Shown here piece by piece: positions 56,315-64,000 of a DNA stretch of 64,000 nucleotides (position 1 is the stretch's first letter; every line of letters starts with the position of its first letter). The notes under the pieces were generated by a model. The model did no database searches and was not told the origin of the DNA. It was given only the letters and a program-made list of their open reading frames with translations. A program made the translations under genes and the position numbers. The stretch spans positions 1,736,001-1,800,000 of the forward strand of contig NZ_JAUSYD010000001.1 in the NCBI RefSeq assembly GCF_030816615.1, given 5' to 3'. Source of the DNA: Streptomyces sp. B1I3. GTDB lineage: Bacteria; Actinomycetota; Actinomycetes; Streptomycetales; Streptomycetaceae.

Positions 56315-57424
56315 GTGTCTGCCCCCCGCACCACCCTGCGCCGCAGCCTCACCGCCGCCGCCGCCCTGCCGCTGCTCGCCGTGGCGCTCACCGCCTGCGG
56401 CTACGGCTCCGAGGCGAAGGACGACGACACCAAGAGCGTCTCCACCGGCGGGAAGAAGCTCTCCGCGGACACCGTGAAGATCGGGTACTTCCCGAACCTC
56501 ACGCACGCCACCGCCCTGGTCGGTATCCAGGAAGGCCTCATCGCCAAGGAGCTCGGCGGCACCACGATCAAGCCGTCGACGTTCAACGCCGGGCCCTCCG
56601 AGATCGAGGCGCTCAACGCGCGGTCGATCGACATCGGGTTCATCGGCCCCTCCCCGTCCATCAACGGTTACGCGAAGTCCGAGGGCAAGAGCCTGCGAAT
56701 CATCGGCGGCTCGGCGTCCGGCGGCGTGAAGCTCGTGGTCGACCCGAAGAAGATCAAGAACCTGGACGACCTCAAGGGCAGGCGGATCGCCACCCCGCAG
56801 CTCGGCAACACCCAGGACGTGGCCTTCCTCAACTGGATCTCCGAGCAGGGCTGGAAGGTCGACGCCCAGAGCGGCAAGGGCGACGTCTCCGTGGTCCGCT
56901 CGGACAACAAGGTGACTCCGGACGCCTTCAAGGCCGGTTCCCTGGACGGCGCCTGGGTGCCGGAGCCGACCGCCTCGAAGCTGGTCGCGGAGGGCGGCAA
57001 GGTCCTGCTCGACGAGTCGACGCTGTGGCCGGACGACAAGTTCGTCATCACGAACATCATCGTGTCGCAGCAGTTCCTCTCCGAGCACCCGGACGTCGTG
57101 GAAGCGGTACTGCGCGGCACGGTGAACACCAACAAGTGGATCAACGCCAACCCGGACAAGGCGAAGGCCTCGGCCAACACCGCGCTGGAGAAGCTGAGCG
57201 GCAAGGCACTGTCCACGGAGGTCATCGACCCGGCGTGGGAGTCCATCCAGATCACTGACGACCCGCTGGCCGCGACGCTCCAGGCACAGGCGGACCACGC
57301 GGTCAAGGCCGGTCTGCTGGAGAAGCCCGACCTCGACGGCATCTACGACCTGAAGCCGCTGAACAAGGTCCTCAAGGCCGCGGGGCAGCCCGAGGTCACC
57401 GACGCCGGTCTCGGCGTCAAGTAG
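56315..57424 (+). CDS. Sulfonate/nitrate-type ABC transporter substrate-binding lipoprotein
   Basis: A 369-residue periplasmic-type binding protein anchored as a lipoprotein. The signal peptide ends in the lipobox LTAC, with the acylated cysteine near residue 29. The mature part follows the SsuA/TauA/NrtA fold: VKIGYFPNLTHATALVG, STFNAGPSEIEALNARSIDIG, and GKSLRIIGGSASGGVKLV. It would capture alkanesulfonates, taurine or related sulfur compounds; position in the sulfur operon favours that over nitrate. The GTG at 56315 has GAGAGGAAAG upstream. A 225-bp gap separates it from cysN, so it may have its own promoter. Confidence 0.9.
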   Translation: MSAPRTTLRRSLTAAAALPLLAVALTACGYGSEAKDDDTKSVSTGGKKLSADTVKIGYFPNLTHATALVGIQEGLIAKELGGTTIKPSTFNAGPSEIEALNARSIDIGFIGPSPSINGYAKSEGKSLRIIGGSASGGVKLVVDPKKIKNLDDLKGRRIATPQLGNTQDVAFLNWISEQGWKVDAQSGKGDVSVVRSDNKVTPDAFKAGSLDGAWVPEPTASKLVAEGGKVLLDESTLWPDDKFVITNIIVSQQFLSEHPDVVEAVLRGTVNTNKWINANPDKAKASANTALEKLSGKALSTEVIDPAWESIQITDDPLAATLQAQADHAVKAGLLEKPDLDGIYDLKPLNKVLKAAGQPEVTDAGLGVK

Positions 57425-57474
57425 CCCACCCGACCCGCACCAAGAGGCCCCACGATTCCCAGGAGGTGACGACC

Positions 57475-58266
57475 ATGGCGACCACCACCCTCACCAAGGC
57501 CGAGGACCGTGCAGCGGTCGAGCACGCCGCTCGCATCACGCACGTCTCGAAGTCCTTCGCCGGACCCACGGGGCAGCAGCTGGTCCTGGACGACATCACG
57601 CTCGATGTCGCTCCCGGCGAGTTCGTCACCCTCCTGGGAGCGTCCGGGTGCGGCAAGTCCACCCTGCTCAACCTGGTGGCCGGACTCGACCGCCCGACCG
57701 CGGGGGCCATCGAGACCCCCGGCGGGCGGCCGGCCCTGATGTTCCAGGAGCACGCCCTCTTCCCGTGGCTGACCGCGGGCAAGAACATCGAACTGGCCCT
57801 GCGGCTGCGCGGGGTGTCCAAGGCGGATCGCCGCACGGAGGCGGAGCGGCTCCTCGAACTCGTGCGCCTCGGCGGGGCGTACGGGAAGCGGGTGCACGAA
57901 CTCTCGGGCGGGATGCGCCAGCGGGTGGCGATGGCCCGTGCGCTCGCCCAGGACAGCCAGCTGCTGCTGATGGACGAGCCGTTCGCCGCGCTCGACGCCA
58001 TCACCCGCGATGTGCTGCACGACGAACTGACCCGCATCTGGCGCGAGACGAACGCCTCGGTCCTCTTCGTCACCCACAACGTGCGCGAGGCGGTCCGGCT
58101 CGCGGAGCGCGTCGTCCTGCTGTCCTCACGGCCCGGCCGGATCGCCCGGGAGTGGACGGTCGACATCGAGCACCCGCGCCGCATCGAGGACACCGCCGTG
58201 GCGGAACTGTCCGTCGAGATCACCGAACAACTGCGTGGGGAGATCCGCCGTCATGGCCAGCACTGA
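57475..58266 (+). CDS. Sulfonate-type ABC transporter ATP-binding protein
   Basis: A 263-residue ATPase of the SsuB/TauB/NrtD class. Walker A is GASGCGKST, the Q-loop is in LMFQEHALFPW, the ABC signature is LSGGMRQRVAMARAL, Walker B is LLLMDEPFAALD, and the switch histidine is in FVTHNVREAVRL. AGGAGGTGA stands 5 nt before the ATG. It powers the permease encoded immediately downstream, whose start lies inside its last codons (14-nt overlap). Confidence 0.93.
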   Translation: MATTTLTKAEDRAAVEHAARITHVSKSFAGPTGQQLVLDDITLDVAPGEFVTLLGASGCGKSTLLNLVAGLDRPTAGAIETPGGRPALMFQEHALFPWLTAGKNIELALRLRGVSKADRRTEAERLLELVRLGGAYGKRVHELSGGMRQRVAMARALAQDSQLLLMDEPFAALDAITRDVLHDELTRIWRETNASVLFVTHNVREAVRLAERVVLLSSRPGRIAREWTVDIEHPRRIEDTAVAELSVEITEQLRGEIRRHGQH

Positions 58267-59131
58267 AACCAAGGCCGACGATCTGGCCGGACTCGAGGCC
58301 GGGCTCGACGCCCTGGACGCCGTACAGGTGCGGCGGACCCCGCTGCGCGAGGTACTGCTCGGCAAGGTCCTGCCGCCGGTGGTGGCGGTGGTCCTGGTCC
58401 TCCTCGTCTGGCAGCTGCTGGTCTGGGCGAAGGTGACCGACGACTACAAACTGCCGCCGCCGTCCGCCGTCTGGGACAGCGCGAAGGACATGTGGCTGGA
58501 GGGCACTCTGCTCGAGGTCATCTGGACCAGCGTGTCGCGCGGTCTGCTCGGCTTCCTGATGGCCGTGGTCATCGGTACCCCGCTGGGGCTGCTGGTGGCC
58601 CGCGTCAAGGTCGTCCGGGCGGCGATCGGCCCGATCCTGTCCGGGCTGCAGTCCCTGCCGTCCGTGGCGTGGGTGGCGCCGGCCATCATCTGGCTGGGAC
58701 TCGACGACCGGACGATGTACGCGGTGATCCTGCTCGGTGCCGTGCCGTCCGTGGCCAACGGCCTGGTCTCCGGCGTCGACCAGGTGCCGCCGCTGTTCCT
58801 GCGCGCGGGCCGCACGATCGGTGCGACCGGACTGCGCGGGACCTGGCACATCGTCCTGCCGGCGGCACTGCCCGGCTATCTGGCGGGCCTGAAGCAGGGC
58901 TGGGCGTTCTCCTGGCGCTCTCTCATGGCCGCCGAGATCATCGCGTCCTCGCCCGACCTGGGCCTGGGGCTCGGCCAGTTGCTGGAGAACGGCCGGAACA
59001 ACTTCGACATGCCGGGGATCTTCCTGGCGATCCTCCTCATCCTGTTCGTCGGTATCGCGATCGACCTGCTGATCTTCAGCCCGCTGGAGCGACGGGTGCT
59101 GCGCAGCCGCGGTCTCCTCGTCAGGAGCTGA
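58253..59131 (+). CDS. Sulfonate-type ABC transporter permease
   Basis: A 292-residue inner-membrane permease with about six membrane segments. It has the SsuC/TauC pattern: PPPSAVWDSAKDM after helix 1, then GTPLGLLVARVKVV, and the coupling EAA-like loop LRAGRTIGATGLRGTWHIVLPAALPGYLAGL split across the cytoplasmic side. A GRNNFDMPG loop precedes the last helix. Together with the lipoprotein and ATPase it forms a complete importer. It overlaps the ATPase gene; GGGGAG lies inside that gene's end. Confidence 0.92.
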   Translation: MASTETKADDLAGLEAGLDALDAVQVRRTPLREVLLGKVLPPVVAVVLVLLVWQLLVWAKVTDDYKLPPPSAVWDSAKDMWLEGTLLEVIWTSVSRGLLGFLMAVVIGTPLGLLVARVKVVRAAIGPILSGLQSLPSVAWVAPAIIWLGLDDRTMYAVILLGAVPSVANGLVSGVDQVPPLFLRAGRTIGATGLRGTWHIVLPAALPGYLAGLKQGWAFSWRSLMAAEIIASSPDLGLGLGQLLENGRNNFDMPGIFLAILLILFVGIAIDLLIFSPLERRVLRSRGLLVRS

Positions 59132-59138
59132 GTCCCCC

Positions 59139-59897
59139 ATGTCCTCCCCCGTTCTCCTCGTCATCGCCCACGGCAGCCGTGACCCGCGGCACGCGGCGGC
59201 CGTGCACGCGCTCACTTCGCGGGTACGGTCGCTGCGGCCCGGGCTGCGCGTGGAGACGGGCTTCCTGGAGTTCAACGCCCCGCCCGTGCCCAGGGTGCTG
59301 GAACGCCTGGCCGCGGACGGGGTGGACGAGGTCGTCGCGCTTCCGTTGCTGCTCACCCGGGCCTTCCACGCCAAGTCCGACATCCCATCGGTCCTGCGCG
59401 AGGCCCGGTCCCGGCTGCCGCGGCTGCGGATCCGGCAGGCCGGCGTCCTCGGCCCGTCGCCGCTGCTGAACTCGGCACTGGAGCAGCGGCTGTACGAGGC
59501 GGGCCTCTCCCCGGCCGACAAGGGCTCGACCGGACTGGTCCTTGCCGCGGCGGGATCCACAGACCCGGAGGCGATCGCAGTGATCGCTGAAATCGCGCGG
59601 GAGCTGCGGCACACCGGTTGGTGCGCCGTGCGGCCTGCGTTCGCCTCCGCATCCCTTCCAGGTACCGCCCGAGCGGTACGGGCCCTGCGCGCCGAGGGCG
59701 CCCGTCGGGTGGCGGTGGCCCCGTACGTGATCGCACCGGGTCGTCTCCCGGACCGGATCGCGGCGGGGGCGGAGGAGGCGGGGGCCGATGTCCTGGCCGG
59801 CGTGCTGGGCCCGTCGCCCGAGCTGGCCCGGTTGCTGGCGGCCCGGTACGACGAGGCGTGCGCGGTGTCGGACAGGCTGACCTCGCGCGTCGCCTGA
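59139..59897 (+). CDS. Sirohydrochlorin chelatase-like protein (CbiX family)
   Basis: A 252-residue protein of the CbiX/SirB chelatase group. The opening strand VIAHGSRDPRHA carries the metal-binding histidine, and the second conserved histidine is in TRAFHAKSDIP. A weaker repeat of the fold (LVLAAAGSTDP, VAPYVIAPGRLPDRI) fills the C-terminal half, as in two-domain chelatases. It would insert Fe2+ into sirohydrochlorin to give siroheme, the cofactor of the sulfite reductase in this cluster. It begins 7 bp after the permease stop and is probably the last gene of the operon. Cobalt insertion for vitamin B12 is the alternative. Confidence 0.88.
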   Translation: MSSPVLLVIAHGSRDPRHAAAVHALTSRVRSLRPGLRVETGFLEFNAPPVPRVLERLAADGVDEVVALPLLLTRAFHAKSDIPSVLREARSRLPRLRIRQAGVLGPSPLLNSALEQRLYEAGLSPADKGSTGLVLAAAGSTDPEAIAVIAEIARELRHTGWCAVRPAFASASLPGTARAVRALRAEGARRVAVAPYVIAPGRLPDRIAAGAEEAGADVLAGVLGPSPELARLLAARYDEACAVSDRLTSRVA

Positions 59898-59900
59898 GGC

Positions 59901-59918
59901 GGCCGGCCCTGGCCGGCC
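59901..59918. terminator. Short hairpin between convergent genes
   Basis: GGCCGGCC-CT-GGCCGGCC, 8-bp self-complementary arms, between the chelatase stop (59897) and the end of the DsbA-like gene (59921). It could serve both strands. Confidence 0.4.
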
Positions 59919-59920
59919 CG

Positions 59921-60553
59921 TCAGCCGCAGTCGAGGTTTCCGGTGCGGGTCCGCTTCAGCTCGAAGAAGTCCGGGTGACCGGCCAGCACCCGGAAGCTGT
60001 CGAAGAGCCGTGCCGCCTCCTCACCGCGCGGCACGGAGTTCAGGACCGGCCCGAACCACACGGTGCCGTCGACGTGGATCGTGGGCGTACCGACGTAGGA
60101 GCCGGCCACCGGGTCCTTGCCCCGGTCGTGGCTGCGGCGCACGGCTTCGTCGTACCGGTCGGTGTGCGCGGCGTCCGCCAGGGCGGCGGGCAGGCCGAGC
60201 TCGGCCAGGGATTCGGCGATCACGGCGTCGAAGTCGTCGTTCCCCCGCTGGTGGACGCGGGTGCCGAGGGCCGTGTACAGGTCGCGCAGGATGGCGTCCC
60301 CGTGCTCCTGCGCCGCGGCGGCCGCGACGCGTACCGGGCCGATCGACCTGTCTACGAGGTCCCGGTACAGGCCGGGGAGTTCGTTGCCGGTGTTGTGCAG
60401 GAAAAGGCTCATGACGTGGAAGCGGAGTTCGATGTCGCGCCGTTGCTCGACCTCCAGCATCCAGCGGGAGGCGATCCAGGCGAACGGGCAGGCGGGGTCG
60501 AAGTAGAAGTCGACGGCCGCTGCGCCCGTCGGGGGGTTCTTCGGGTCGGTCAT
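59921..60553 (-). CDS. DsbA-family thioredoxin-fold protein with single active-site Cys
   Basis: A 210-residue cytoplasmic protein of the DsbA/FrnE-like superfamily. The first strand reads [18 protein letters not shown], and the cis-proline loop is GTPTIHVDG. It resembles the mycothiol-dependent nitroreductase (Rv2466c-like) group. The second cysteine of the usual CxxC motif is absent (CPFA), so it can only act through a mixed disulfide, for example with mycothiol. No signal peptide is present. A second Cys is the penultimate residue. Its partner and substrate are unknown. Confidence 0.8.
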   Translation of the reverse strand: MTDPKNPPTGAAAVDFYFDPACPFAWIASRWMLEVEQRRDIELRFHVMSLFLHNTGNELPGLYRDLVDRSIGPVRVAAAAAQEHGDAILRDLYTALGTRVHQRGNDDFDAVIAESLAELGLPAALADAAHTDRYDEAVRRSHDRGKDPVAGSYVGTPTIHVDGTVWFGPVLNSVPRGEEAARLFDSFRVLAGHPDFFELKRTRTGNLDCG

Positions 60554-60621
60554 GGCAGGAGCCTATGGAGCCGGTGGCCCGCCGTTGTGGGCCAATCGGC
60601 CGCCGGTGGTCCGGGCCGTTT

Positions 60622-61209
60622 TCAGCTCGCCGACCAGCTGGGGTCGCGCCCGCTGCCGGCCAGGGCCCGGTCGAACAGGGGCGCGTCCCCGTCTGCCCCG
60701 GCGACCTCGGCGGCGAAGCCGTCGTACTGCCGGTAGAGCGCGGCGGACGCTGCGACGACCTCCAGGACGTAGGCCGCCGCCGGGTCGGAGAGCCGGAAGT
60801 CCTGGCCGGTGGCCCGGGCCACGTCCCAGCCGTGCAACGCCGTCTCCATGACGAGCATCCCGGCGACGTCCCCGGCCGGGGAGGCACCATGGCCCGTGTC
60901 GATGTCCCCCTCCCAGGCGGCCGGGTCGGCCCAGGCGGCGACGGCACGGTCCAGTTGCGCCGCGTACCGCTCGGCCCAGTCCTCGTCGGCGGTGAAGTCA
61001 CGGGTCGTCAGCTCGTCCGGGATCGTCGTGCGCAGAGCCCGGCATTCCAGGCCGTGTGCGGTGTGGAGCACCCAGTGGTTGATCAGTTCCCGCAGGTCCC
61101 AGCCGTCGCAGGGAGTGGTGGCGGAGGCGGTTCCGGCGAGGTCGGCGCAGCGGGCGACCCGGGCGGCCTCGGTGGCGCATTCGGTGAGGTGTGCGTGGGC
61201 GTTCTTCAT
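60622..61209 (-). CDS. TIGR03086-type mycothiol-dependent/DinB-like protein
   Basis: A 195-residue four-helix DinB-like protein. The segment TTPCDGWDLRELINHWVLH and the later METALHGWDVARATGQ supply the histidines expected for a divalent metal site, as in the mycothiol-dependent maleylpyruvate isomerase N-terminal fold and TIGR03086. Such proteins are abundant in mycothiol-producing actinobacteria, and most have no known substrate. I start at the ATG at 61209; another ATG lies 9 nt upstream. Ribosome site is weak for both. It is next to the DsbA-like gene on the same strand (68 bp gap). Confidence 0.8.
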   Translation of the reverse strand: MKNAHAHLTECATEAARVARCADLAGTASATTPCDGWDLRELINHWVLHTAHGLECRALRTTIPDELTTRDFTADEDWAERYAAQLDRAVAAWADPAAWEGDIDTGHGASPAGDVAGMLVMETALHGWDVARATGQDFRLSDPAAAYVLEVVAASAALYRQYDGFAAEVAGADGDAPLFDRALAGSGRDPSWSAS

Positions 61210-61380
61210 GCGGCCCATCGTGCGTCCGGCCCGGGCCGTCGATCTTGAACAAACGCGACAGCGGTCGTTCCCGGTTCGCGCACCCGTGCGCCCGCGCGGC
61301 GGTCCGTGGACCCGGGCCGTCCCGGTCCGGCCGGCACGCGGCGGGGCGTCCGGGGAGGCCGTCCGCCCCACGGAGGACCG

Positions 61381-61839
61381 TCAGCCGGGCCTGTCTCCGT
61401 CGCGCCGCATCGGTCCCCACGGTCCGGGCAGACTCGTCACCTCGTGATCGGCCTCGTCGATGACGGACGCGGCGATCCATCCCAGCGGCTCGACGTCCCG
61501 GACGAGGGGCTCGTTGTCAGGCCCGCGCCCTGCCTCGGTGCCGTGCAGGATCCACGGCCGGGTGAACGTCCCCTTGAGGCGCGGGAGGTGGGAGTAGTCG
61601 TACAGACGCCGCGCCACCCACGTGCGCACCGGCCTGTCCCCCCACCACTCCTCCACGTCCAGCGCGTTCGCCGACAGCCCCGGCAGCGGTACGCCGGTGA
61701 GCTCGTCGCGGCTGGACAGCGTGTCCGTGTCCGGATGCGGCCCCCGGGACCAGCGCACGTACAGACCGCTGCGACGCCTCACCAGATCCGCCACGGCGTC
61801 CAGGGAGTCGAGAAGAGGCATCTCTTCGTTGCGGCCCAT
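61381..61839 (-). CDS. Hypothetical protein (DUF6098-like), 152 residues
   Basis: A soluble 152-residue protein, rich in Trp, Arg and Asp, without cysteines or membrane segments. Recognisable blocks are LVRRRSGLYVRWSRGPHPD, LTGVPLPGLSANALDVEEWW, and RTWVARRLYDYSHL. I recall this pattern from a conserved actinobacterial family labelled DUF6098, but I cannot confirm the number. Function unknown. It stands alone between the TIGR03086 gene and the hemerythrin gene. Confidence 0.65.
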   Translation of the reverse strand: MGRNEEMPLLDSLDAVADLVRRRSGLYVRWSRGPHPDTDTLSSRDELTGVPLPGLSANALDVEEWWGDRPVRTWVARRLYDYSHLPRLKGTFTRPWILHGTEAGRGPDNEPLVRDVEPLGWIAASVIDEADHEVTSLPGPWGPMRRDGDRPG

Positions 61840-62030
61840 GGCCCCAGGTCACCTCGCATCCGGTCGCCGGTCCGTTCACCGGTCACGTGTTCCCCGCCTG
61901 CCTCCGCCGTAACCGAGGTTGCCGGCCGCGCCACGCCGTCGTCTTCCTGCCGCGCATGGGCTCCGGACTCCTGGTGGACCGGGCCCGTGCGGCGGCGGAA
62001 GAAGCGCGGAGCGCCGGCGCTGCGGTGTGT

Positions 62031-62062
62031 GCCCCGGATCAGCGGTACCACCGATCCGGGGC
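62031..62062 (-). terminator. Terminator of the hemerythrin/ferritin-like operon
   Basis: 10-bp perfect outer arms (62031-62040 and 62053-62062) plus an inner 3-bp stem, 24 bp after the hemerythrin stop codon. Confidence 0.7.
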
Positions 62063-62085
62063 GCCCCGGCTACGGGCTCAGCGCG

Positions 62086-62676
62086 TCAGCCCTTGCCCAT
62101 GGCTTTGCGCACCGTGTCCTTGGTGCGGTCCATCAGCGCGGCCACGGGGCCGAGGGCCGCGTTGGCCGCACCTGACTCCACACCCGGATGAGGCCGCGTC
62201 GGCGCCATGGCTTCCGCGGCTTTGACGGCCTTGGCCATGGCCGCCAGATCGGTGACGTCGCGGCTTCGCCGGATGTGGGTGAACTCGTAGCGCTCCTCGG
62301 CCCGCGCGTGTTCCTGCACGTCCGTCCGCAGAGCCTTCAGGCGCGGGAGGAACTCGGGGTCGTCGGTGTCCATGCCGTCCAGGGCGGACAGCGCCTCCTT
62401 GGCGGCCCGCTCTTCGGCGAGCCTGTCCGCCACCACCTGCTCGCCTCCCGGCAGGTTGCGCCGGGCGAAGGGATGCACGACTTCCTCCTCGGCGGTCTCA
62501 TGGACAGCGAGGAGACGGACGAGGCGGCGGAAGGCGTCACGGCGGCCCTCGCCGGTGCTTCCCTCGACCTCGTCGAAGAGATTGCGGATGTCGCCGTGCT
62601 GGCGCATGAGCAACGCGACCACGTCGTTGTCCTGCGCCAGGTCGTCACCGGCGTGCGGGGTCCTGGGTCCGGGCAT
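62086..62676 (-). CDS. Hemerythrin (HHE) domain protein
   Basis: A 196-residue protein. The HHE cation-binding domain covers about 18-140: MRQHGDIRNLFDE, AVHETAEEEVVHPFARRN and EHARAEERYEF supply the His/Glu ligands of a non-haem di-iron site. Such domains bind O2, NO or iron. The C-terminal 55 residues are Ala/Lys-rich and probably flexible. I start it at 62676 (GAGGGA 4 nt upstream), 8 nt after the stop of the ferritin-like gene, so the two form an operon; a GTG at 62688 overlapping that stop is the alternative. Confidence 0.88.
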   Translation of the reverse strand: MPGPRTPHAGDDLAQDNDVVALLMRQHGDIRNLFDEVEGSTGEGRRDAFRRLVRLLAVHETAEEEVVHPFARRNLPGGEQVVADRLAEERAAKEALSALDGMDTDDPEFLPRLKALRTDVQEHARAEERYEFTHIRRSRDVTDLAAMAKAVKAAEAMAPTRPHPGVESGAANAALGPVAALMDRTKDTVRKAMGKG

Positions 62677-62684
62677 GGCGTCCC

Positions 62685-63884
62685 TCACTTCTCGCGCATG
62701 GCGGGGTCGGGGTGCTCGCCCTCGGACTGCACGCGGTACTCGCGGCCGAACATGGCGTCGTGATCCACGATGACCTGCTCGCTCGGAGGCTCCTCGCCGC
62801 CGTGGATCCGCTCCTGCATCGCCTCGAACCGTTCGTGCGCCTCACGCACGTAGCCGGCGCCGAGCGTGGTGAGGTCCATCTGGGTGTCGAGCAGCTCACG
62901 GAGGTAGGCCTTGTTCGGCTCGAAGGTGAGCACGTTCGGCAGCTCGGGGGCGAGCACCGACTCCGGGTCGCGGCCGTCGTGGCGCCGCATCAGGTCACAG
63001 GCGATGTGCAGGTGCTCCAGCTCCATGTTCAGGTGCAGCTCCCAGATCGCCTTGACCTTCGGGTCGCTCTCCTGCTCCATGAACGAGTGGTACAGGTAGC
63101 ACTCGTTGTACTCGTGGTTGACCAGTTGCTCCCACCAGGTCTCCCCCGGGTCGACGAGGGACTCGTAGTGGGTGACGTGCTCCTCCTCGATGAGCCCGAT
63201 CTCCTGGTAGAGCCGGCGGGCGATCGGCTCCATGTAGGTGGGGCCCGTGTTCATGTAGAAGTTCATCGTCTGCTGCTCCGCCGACATGATCGTCAGCGCG
63301 TGCAGCTTCGACAGGGGGTTCGTCCCGTCCTTCGCGTACGGGTCGCGGACGTTGTCGTACGGGTCGCGGTGGTGGTACTTCGTCGGGCGGCCCGGCATGA
63401 CCTCGGTCAGCCCGTCGACGATCGACTCGGCCTTGCGGTGCTCGATCATCTCGTAGAGGTTCGCGTACCGGTACAGGTGGTCGAAGTCCTCCAGCACCCC
63501 GAACTGGTACGCCTGCTTCAGATACGGGTCCGGCTCCATGCGCGCGACCCAGGCGGTGAGGTCCACCGCGACCTGCTCGTACGCGATCGTCGTCTCGAGC
63601 ACCGACGAGACGCCTGGCAGCAGCCAGTTCACGACCTTCTGCTGCTGTGCCTCGATGTAGCGCGTGCGGGCCAGCTCCCGCTTGATCTCGGGGTCGGGAC
63701 AGTGCCGCGCCAGCTGGTGGCTGAACAGGATCGCCTCGACCTCGATGCCGTTCATGGTGATGATCCGGCACCGGGTGTAAGGGTCGCAGCGGTCCGGGTC
63801 GATCGGCTGCACGTCGAGCTCTCGCCAGTTGCGTAGCTGGCGGTCCAGCGGGATACCCCGCTGTTCGAGTGGATTGAACGCCAT
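62685..63884 (-). CDS. Ferritin-like-fold conserved protein, 399 residues
   Basis: A soluble, His/Glu-rich helical protein. The conserved segments include LEDFDHLYRYANLYEMIEHRK and ALTIMSAEQQTMNFYMN. Repeated Glu/ExxH patterns (LIEEEHVTHYES, HEYNECYLYHSFMEQE, ELHLNMELEHLHIACD) suggest one or more di-iron sites of the ferritin-like superfamily. I know it as a widely conserved but uncharacterised protein. The start is the ATG at 63884 with GAGGAGA at 8 nt; the longer frame to 63995 lacks support. It is co-transcribed with the hemerythrin protein, which points to iron, oxygen or oxidative-stress handling. Confidence 0.72.
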   Translation of the reverse strand: MAFNPLEQRGIPLDRQLRNWRELDVQPIDPDRCDPYTRCRIITMNGIEVEAILFSHQLARHCPDPEIKRELARTRYIEAQQQKVVNWLLPGVSSVLETTIAYEQVAVDLTAWVARMEPDPYLKQAYQFGVLEDFDHLYRYANLYEMIEHRKAESIVDGLTEVMPGRPTKYHHRDPYDNVRDPYAKDGTNPLSKLHALTIMSAEQQTMNFYMNTGPTYMEPIARRLYQEIGLIEEEHVTHYESLVDPGETWWEQLVNHEYNECYLYHSFMEQESDPKVKAIWELHLNMELEHLHIACDLMRRHDGRDPESVLAPELPNVLTFEPNKAYLRELLDTQMDLTTLGAGYVREAHERFEAMQERIHGGEEPPSEQVIVDHDAMFGREYRVQSEGEHPDPAMREK

Positions 63885-64000
63885 CCGTACATCTCCTCGG
63901 GGCTGGTGGGAAGCGGATGCGCCGTCGGGCCCCTCGGAAGGGAGGGGCACACGACGTATCGCCCGAGTTTGATACGGAGTGTCCCTTCCGGCCACTCGCC

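Overview
The window looks like a Streptomyces chromosome. GC content is very high, with strong G/C bias at third codon positions. It encodes chaplins and a rodlin (aerial-hypha surface proteins), a PucR purine cluster, a DUF2637 protein and an actinobacterial-type cysteine leader peptide. I see no rRNA, tRNA, CRISPR array, insertion sequence or phage module. The organism assignment is inferred from gene content, not from a search.

Layout. 1-10 kb: a lone acyl carrier protein, a nitroreductase, and secreted or cell-wall proteins (peptidoglycan amidase, FG-GAP protein, large subtilisin-like protease) with a FAD oxidoreductase. 10-19 kb: a purine catabolism cluster (XdhC maturation factor, AzgA-type purine permease, three-subunit xanthine dehydrogenase) divergent from a PucR regulator. 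19-32 kb: regulators and housekeeping genes (TPR protein, GntR regulator, FhuF-like ferric reductase under an iron box, DUF2637 protein, anti-sigma-type ATPase, pyruvate oxidase, degenerate PP2C-like protein, TrmB/LuxR-type regulator, DUF456 protein, Ada-AlkA fusion, RsgA with a short upstream peptide). 32-34.5 kb: a chaplin/rodlin island with a rodlin remnant. 34.5-35.6 kb: two decayed genes (oligopeptide ABC ATPase fragment and MaoC pseudogene). 35.7-43 kb: a CoA-dependent acid catabolism cluster (MHS transporter, thiolase, LysR regulator, two-subunit CoA-transferase, 3-hydroxyacyl-CoA dehydrogenase). 43-50.3 kb: VOC protein, SDR, AraC regulator, YihY/BrkB membrane protein back-to-back with an AidB-like acyl-CoA dehydrogenase, GAF regulator and GNAT acetyltransferase. 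50.4-59.9 kb: an assimilatory sulfur cluster (cysteine leader peptide, sulfite reductase, zinc-ribbon protein, APS/PAPS reductase, APS kinase, ATP sulfurylase D and N, sulfonate-type ABC transporter, siroheme-pathway chelatase). 59.9-64 kb: DsbA-like protein, TIGR03086-type protein, a small unknown, and a hemerythrin/ferritin-like pair.

How genes work together. The purine genes form one import-and-oxidation unit (hypoxanthine/xanthine to urate). The sulfur genes take sulfate through APS to sulfite and sulfide, with the chelatase supplying siroheme and the ABC system importing organic sulfur. The catabolic genes could activate a carboxylic acid with CoA, oxidise it and thiolyse it, but the hydratase homologue (MaoC) next to them is broken.

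Observations I rate highest: a 17-bp intergenic region at 46437-46453 with one symmetric -10 element exactly 6 nt from both divergent start codons; an Ada-AlkA fusion that lacks the glycosylase segment carrying the catalytic aspartate; a strong-SD 23-codon ORF with an internal hairpin ahead of rsgA; and a rodlin C-terminal remnant behind the chaplin terminator.
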